Positions 59,396 to 64,000 of a stretch of 64,000 nt of DNA are shown here, piece by piece. The notes under the pieces are model-generated. The model ran no database searches. It was not told the DNA's origin and was given only the letters and a program-made list of their open reading frames with translations. Source of the stretch: Sphingomonadaceae bacterium (GTDB lineage: Bacteria; Pseudomonadota; Alphaproteobacteria; Sphingomonadales; Sphingomonadaceae); contig JAJTEF010000008.1 of the NCBI GenBank assembly GCA_021300355.1, positions 1 to 64,000 of the forward strand, written 5' to 3'. Each line of letters begins with the position of its first letter. Within the stretch, counting starts at the first letter, position 1. A program made the translations under genes and the position numbers.

Positions 59396-60776
59396 CGACT
59401 CCATTGAAACTTCATCCTGACCGGCTGTTCCCGACGGACTCTGCCGTTCGGGATATCGCCCGCCGGCTATATGCCGACGTCGCTGGCTTGCCGATCATCA
59501 GCCCACATGGCCATACCGATCCCGAATGGTGGGCGACCGATGCGTCTTTTGGTAATGCTACGGAATTGCTCCTGCATCCCGATCATTACGTCCTGCGCAT
59601 GTTATATTCGCAAGGCGTTCCGCTTGAGGCGCTCGGCATCCGTAACGCCGATGCTGACCCACGCGAAAGCTGGCGGCTGTTCGCCGAACGCTTTCATCTG
59701 TTTCGGGGAACGCCCTCGCGTATGTGGCTCGACTGGGTATTTGCAGAAAGCTTTGGCTTGGATGTTCTATTGTCGGCAGACACGTCAGACCATTATTATG
59801 ACGCGATTACCGCAAAGCTCGAAACCAGTGCCTTCCGGCCGCGGGCATTGTTTGAGCGTTATAATATTGAGGTTATCGCCACAACCGAGAACCCCCTCGA
59901 CGATTTGCGCCACCATAAAGCGATACGCGACAGCGGCTGGTCTGGTCGTGTCATAACGGCGTATCGCCCCGATCCGGTTATTGACCCTGAATTCGAAGGT
60001 TTTGTCGATAATCTGAAAACCCTCTCGGCCTTGACCGGTGAGGATTGTTTTGGCTGGACGGGCTATCTGGCCGCGCACCGCCAACGCCGTGCATTTTTTG
60101 CATCGATGGGGGCGACCTCCACTGATCATGGTCACCCGACCGCGCGTACGGCGGATTTGTCGCCGGCCGAGGTCGAGGCGCTGTTCGCCCGTGTCGTGCG
60201 TGGATCATGCTCTGCCGCGGATGCAGAATTGTTACCGAAATGGCGGGCATGAGCGTTGACGACGGCTTGGTCATGCAAATCCACCCCGGTGCGTTCCGCA
60301 ACCACAATCCATCGCTGTTCCATCAATTTGGACGCGACAAGGGGGCGGATATTCCGACGACCACTGGCTATGTGCATGAACTGCACCCATTGCTGGCCAA
60401 GCATGGTAACAATGCCGACCTGACGATCATTCTCTTTACGCTGGATGAGACTGCGTACGCGCGCGAATTGGCACCGTTGGCGGGGCACTATCCAGCGCTG
60501 AAGCTTGGGCCCGCATGGTGGTTCCATGACAGCCCCGAAGGGATGCGCCGCTTCCGGAACCAGATGACGGAAACCGCCGGTTTCTATAATACGGTTGGCT
60601 TCAATGACGACACCCGCGCATTCTTGTCGATACCAGCGCGCCACGATGTTGCCCGCCGGATCGACTGCGGCTTTCTGGCGCAATTGGTTGCCGAACACCG
60701 CATGGAAGAATGGGAAGCAGCTGAGCTTGCGGTGGACCTGAGCTATAATCTGGCCAAAGCAGCGTATAAATTATGA
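59392..60776 (+). pseudogene. uxaC: uxaC, glucuronate/galacturonate isomerase, frame-disrupted
   Basis: Uronate isomerase converts D-glucuronate to D-fructuronate and D-galacturonate to D-tagaturonate. The N-terminal part shows HLHPDRLFPTDSAVRD-like text (KLHPDRLFPTDSAVRDIAR) and the metal motif ISPHGHTDPEWWA. The C-terminal part (EMAGMSVDDGLVMQIHPGAFRNHN, read in parts, then WWFHDSPEGMRRFR and VGFNDDTRAFLSIPARHD) continues in a second frame from about 60230. Between them AEL runs into a different frame; the expected few residues (FRAQM-like) are absent, a loss of 1 modulo 3 bases, about 16. It starts inside the GH43 stop and overlaps the next gene by 4 bp. Confidence 0.85.
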
Positions 60777-62130
60777 GGCTTTCTGACGCCAATCTCGCGC
60801 ATTTGCCCGTGGCGGTTACACAGCCAGCATATGACCGCAGTGCGCGCGGCGTTGGCATTGTGCATTTCGGTATCGGCGCGTTTCACCGCGCGCATCAGGC
60901 CGTTTATACCGATGATGCCATGGCCGCAGAGAGCGGTGATTGGGGCATCTTGGGGGTGTCGCTGCGTTCGGCCAATGTGCGCGACCAAATGCGTCCGCAA
61001 GACGGCCTCTATGCGCTCGTCGAACAGAGCGCAGATGGCAGTAAGGTCCGCGTTATCGGTTCGGTTGCAGATGTGATCGTCGCTGCGGAGGAACGCGACC
61101 GGCTTATTGCTGCCTTGGCCAATCCGGCGTCAGCTTCACCATCACCGGAAAAGGTTATTGCCGCGCGCCGGACGGCGCCATTGACTTTGATGTTGCGGAT
61201 AGTGGCTCGGTATATGCCTATCTGGCCGAAGCATTCCGGCAGCGGCGTGACGCCGGATTGCCCGGCCTAACGTTGATGAGCTGCGACAATCTTGCGGGAA
61301 ATGGCGCGCAGTTGAAGCGGCTGATGATCGCATATCTCCATCGTCATGCGCCCGAGCTTGTCAGCTGGTTTGAGGAAAAATGTGCGTGCCCATCGACGAT
61401 GGTCGATCGCATCGTTCCGGCAACCACCGAAGCTGACCTGAAGGGCGCCGAGGCACTCACCGGCCTGCGCGATGATGCGATGGTGGTGACAGAGCCGTTC
61501 AGCCAATGGGTGATTGAAGACAATTTTGCCGGGCCGCGGCCAGCTTGGGAAAAACATGGCGCGTTGATGACATCCAACGTCCACGCTTATGAAGATGCAA
61601 AGCTGCGTCTGCTAAACGGCGCGCATTCCGCGCTTGCCTATTTGGGTTTGAAGCGCGGCCATGAATTTGTGCATCAGGCTATCGCTGATCCTGAATTGGC
61701 GGCATTGGCAAACACATTGATGCGCGACGAAGCAGCGACCAGTCTGGAGCTCTCGCCGGGGCAAGATCTCAACGCATATGCCGACGCATTGATTGCGCGG
61801 TTTCAAAACCCCGCGCTCAACCACCGGCTCATTCAGATTGCGATGGATGGCAGCCAGAAAATCCCCCAGCGCTGGTTGGCAACGCTGGCCAGCCAACAGG
61901 CGCGGGGGAAACGATGCCCGTCTATCCTGACCGCCATCAGCGGATGGCTATGCCATATTCGCGGCGACAATGGCTTTGTCGATGACCCTTTGGCAGAGAT
62001 TTTAAAAGCAACATGGACGCAAGCAGGGGCACAGGGCATATCCGCGGCCTTGTTCAGTGCCGGTGGCATAATGGCGAGCGCTTGGACGCCAAGCGAAGCG
62101 GAGCTTCTCGAGATCGAACGTCAATTATAG
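60773..62130 (+). pseudogene. Fructuronate reductase-like gene (mannitol dehydrogenase family), frameshifted
   Basis: An NAD-dependent polyol/hexonate dehydrogenase of about 452 residues, probably reducing D-fructuronate to D-mannonate (UxuB-like). The N-terminal Rossmann loop is GIVHFGIGAFHRAHQAVYTDD. Around 61128 the frame moves by one missing base: ANPA continues correctly as VSFTITGKGYCRAPDG in the next frame. The C-terminal part includes TLMSCDNLAGNG, PSTMVDRIVPATTE and MTSNVHAYEDAKLRLLNGAHS. It follows uxaC, so both steps of uronate conversion are adjacent. The uxuA dehydratase is not in the window. Confidence 0.85.
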
Positions 62131-62161
62131 ACCATTGCGGCGCGCATAAACCGAGGCTGGA

Positions 62162-62737
62162 TCAGTGCGCACCCCGCTCGGTGGACATCAAGCCCTTGGC
62201 GAGTGCAGCCAGCGCCAAGGCGATGAGCACATGATACACGTGCCACGCCACAGCCTCATCAAGCCACGCTGCGCGTCGGATGAACAACGTATCTGCCAGC
62301 ATCAGGGCGCAACCCGCTGGGATAAGCCACGACCGCGCCAAAGGGCCAGGTCGGGCGACTGATGCAAAAAGCATAATCACTAACGCCAACAGGAACACAG
62401 GGCCGAGCAGCGGTTGCGCTAACAAAAAGATCGCGGTCGCCGCGCAAAGGATGAGGGCGATTATCGATATTATGTGTCTATCCGCTGGGCGGAACAGATA
62501 GCTGGATAATATGGCCACGGCACCCGCAAGGCCCAACAATTGAGACGCACCGGCATGCAAAGCGGCGAGCGCATCCTGCAAACCAGCCCCAAAACGCACC
62601 ACGCCGATAAAGGCAGCTACGCCAAAGCAGGCCATCGCAAATGCCGGTAAATGTCGGCCGTTACGCCAAAGCGCATTGCCAGCAAAAATCGTGACCAACA
62701 CAATGGCTGCGTCGGATAAAGCATAATGGGCGGGCAT
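62162..62737 (-). CDS. Polytopic membrane protein of unknown function
   Basis: A 191-residue protein with six or seven predicted helices (AAIVLVTIFAGNALW, ILSSYLFRP, FLLALVIMLFASVA and others). A conserved-looking ending reads AVAWHVYHVLIALALAALAKGL. I cannot place it in a family with confidence. Its ATG overlaps the stop of the desaturase gene (TGATG), so it is translated with it, which suggests a shared lipid-related role (inference). Convergent with the fructuronate reductase gene. Confidence 0.7.
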   Translation of the reverse strand: MPAHYALSDAAIVLVTIFAGNALWRNGRHLPAFAMACFGVAAFIGVVRFGAGLQDALAALHAGASQLLGLAGAVAILSSYLFRPADRHIISIIALILCAATAIFLLAQPLLGPVFLLALVIMLFASVARPGPLARSWLIPAGCALMLADTLFIRRAAWLDEAVAWHVYHVLIALALAALAKGLMSTERGAH

Positions 62738-63672
62738 CAGACGCTCGTCACGGATTCTAACGTCTTGCTATTGGGGAGCAAACCAGCCTCCCGTTTAATG
62801 TCTTCGGACGTCAACCGTGATCCATCATGGCTCCAGCCGGGCGGCGCAAAAATGTAACAAAAGCGTTGCCACAGGCTCAGCCCGCGCTGCGACGCATCTT
62901 GCAGTATCCCGACATATTCGTGCGTTAAGATTGTGAATGGATTAAACGTCTCAAGGTTTTTGACCAAGCCATAGTCAACCGGCACGGCGCGGTCTTCTTC
63001 GACGAATGTGCCAAACATGCGATCCCAGATGATCAGTGTACCGGCGAAATTCGCATCCAGATATTCTGGATTGCGGCCATGGTGCACCCTGTGGTGGCTC
63101 GGCGTATTGAAAATAAATTCAAACCACCGCGGCAAACGGTCGATCGTTTCGGTGTGGAGGAAGAATTGGTAGGTTGCGTTAAGGATCCCGCAAAATACAA
63201 CCAATACCGGATCAAAGCCGATTAAAATCAGCGGAATTTTGAGCATCATCGTTCCGGTAAAATGCTTCATCCAACTTTGGCGCAGCGCAATGGGCATGTT
63301 GAAATTGGTGGATGAATGATGGACCACATGCATGGCCCAGCCCCAACGGACGCGGTGGCATATGCGATGGTGCACGTAAAATCGCAGATCATCGAGCACG
63401 AAGCACAATAAGAACGATCCCCATGTGATCGGTATTTCACCAATGGCAAAGGGCGCCGCTGCAAATAAAGCAGCGGTGGTGATGAACGCAAAGATGGCAT
63501 TTACCGGATCACTTGCGAGCCCAAGAAATATCGACAGCAAGGAGTCTTTGGCCGGTACCTTGCCCGCACGTTTCAGGAAGCGAATGGCGCCCAGTTCAAG
63601 CAAGATGCCTAGCCCAAAAGCGGCAAGCGATATAACGAACCAATTTTGGTTGATGAGCTGCGTAACTGTCAC
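62737..63672 (-). CDS. Fatty acid hydroxylase / sterol desaturase family protein
   Basis: A 311-residue membrane enzyme with the three di-iron histidine clusters: YVHHRICHR, HVVHHSSTNFN and SHHRVHHGRN. Members hydroxylate or desaturate lipid substrates, including sterols, carotenoids and fatty acids; the exact substrate is unknown. The start is GTG at 63672 with GGGGGAG upstream. Divergent from the LysR gene (90-bp gap), a layout often meaning LysR control of the neighbouring operon. Confidence 0.9.
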   Translation of the reverse strand: MTVTQLINQNWFVISLAAFGLGILLELGAIRFLKRAGKVPAKDSLLSIFLGLASDPVNAIFAFITTAALFAAAPFAIGEIPITWGSFLLCFVLDDLRFYVHHRICHRVRWGWAMHVVHHSSTNFNMPIALRQSWMKHFTGTMMLKIPLILIGFDPVLVVFCGILNATYQFFLHTETIDRLPRWFEFIFNTPSHHRVHHGRNPEYLDANFAGTLIIWDRMFGTFVEEDRAVPVDYGLVKNLETFNPFTILTHEYVGILQDASQRGLSLWQRFCYIFAPPGWSHDGSRLTSEDIKREAGLLPNSKTLESVTSV

Positions 63673-63762
63673 AAAATTCTCCCCCGCGATTAATATAAGG
63701 AATAGTCTGGTTGACGATATAAAAAATGGAATAATAAATGCATATTATGTAATTATTGGAAC

Positions 63763-64000
63763 ATGAATATAAATCTGAACAGACTGTCCCGGTTCGTCGC
63801 GGTTTATCGCCACAAGAGTTTTAGCCGCGCCGCCAGCGAGCTCGGCATGACGCATTCGGCACTCACAAAATCGGTGCAGCTGCTTGAACAAGAACTTGGC
63901 GCTGAATTGTTCAACCGGACCACGCGCAGCGTCGTCCCCACCGATGCCGGCAACCGTCTTGCGCAAAGGGCTGAGGAACTTTTGGCGCTAGCGGACCAAA
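63763..64000 (+). CDS. LysR-type transcriptional regulator, N-terminal part
   Basis: The first 79 codons of a LysR regulator, cut by the window end. The winged helix-turn-helix is clear: RLSRFVAVYRHKSFSRAASE, LGMTHSALTKSVQLLEQELG and ELFNRTTRSVVPTDAG. It runs divergently from the desaturase operon with 90 bp between them, the usual setting for a LysR operator. The effector domain lies outside the window. Confidence 0.9.
   Translation, partial: MNINLNRLSRFVAVYRHKSFSRAASELGMTHSALTKSVQLLEQELGAELFNRTTRSVVPTDAGNRLAQRAEELLALADQ

Overview
The window reads as chromosomal DNA of an alphaproteobacterium, most probably a sphingomonad. The grounds are a moderately high-GC, densely packed genome, a SciP/DUF1153 cell-cycle regulator, a meso-diaminopimelate-type peptidoglycan cluster, a tandem glycine riboswitch feeding a gcvT-H-PA-PB operon, and a ZnuD-like TonB-dependent receptor. 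The genus cannot be fixed from this sequence alone.

Layout. 1-2.6 kb: an entericidin-like lipoprotein and a ZnuD-like zinc receptor, both on the minus strand, with an AT-rich palindrome in front of the receptor. 2.7-4.8 kb: a cysteine synthase, a small membrane protein and a GldG-like protein. 5.1-23.4 kb: a complete division and cell wall (dcw) cluster, mraZ-rsmH-ftsL-ftsI-murE-murF-mraY-murD-ftsW-murG-murC-murB-ddl-ftsQ-ftsA-ftsZ, tightly coupled by overlapping stop/start codons and preceded by two arrays of TGGG-type MraZ-box half-sites. 23.5-27.0 kb: a TPR/SPOR protein, a dGTPase-like hydrolase and an NAD(P)-binding protein. 27.0-32.4 kb: the glycine riboswitch, the glycine cleavage operon and a DUF938 methyltransferase. 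32.4-38.3 kb: a 205-bp inverted-repeat element, a DUF445 membrane protein and an RND efflux pump with its adaptor. 38.6-47.3 kb: sciP, mnmA, assorted single genes, typA and a BASS-type transporter. 47.3-52.6 kb: a ybbP-ybbA/tesA divergent block and telA, bracketed by two inverted copies of a 67-bp palindromic repeat; an XpaC-like gene follows. 53.4-64 kb: galM, a response regulator/histidine kinase pair, a GH43 glycosidase with two hexuronate-catabolism genes (uxaC and a fructuronate-reductase-like gene), a membrane protein, a fatty-acid-hydroxylase-type desaturase and the start of a LysR regulator.

Five genes are broken by frame changes or internal deletions: murF, the ybbP permease, GH43, uxaC and the fructuronate reductase gene. 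Because murF is normally essential and single-copy, sequence or assembly error is the simplest reading for at least that one. Real decay of the sugar-acid block is the alternative for the last three.

The most interesting non-genic structures are the 205-bp element whose ends supply the stop codon of both flanking convergent genes, the 67-bp REP/BIME-like pair, the phased MraZ-box arrays and stem-loop ahead of the dcw cluster, and a multi-hairpin leader in front of the two-component pair. I found no CRISPR array, rRNA, tRNA or intact transposase gene.
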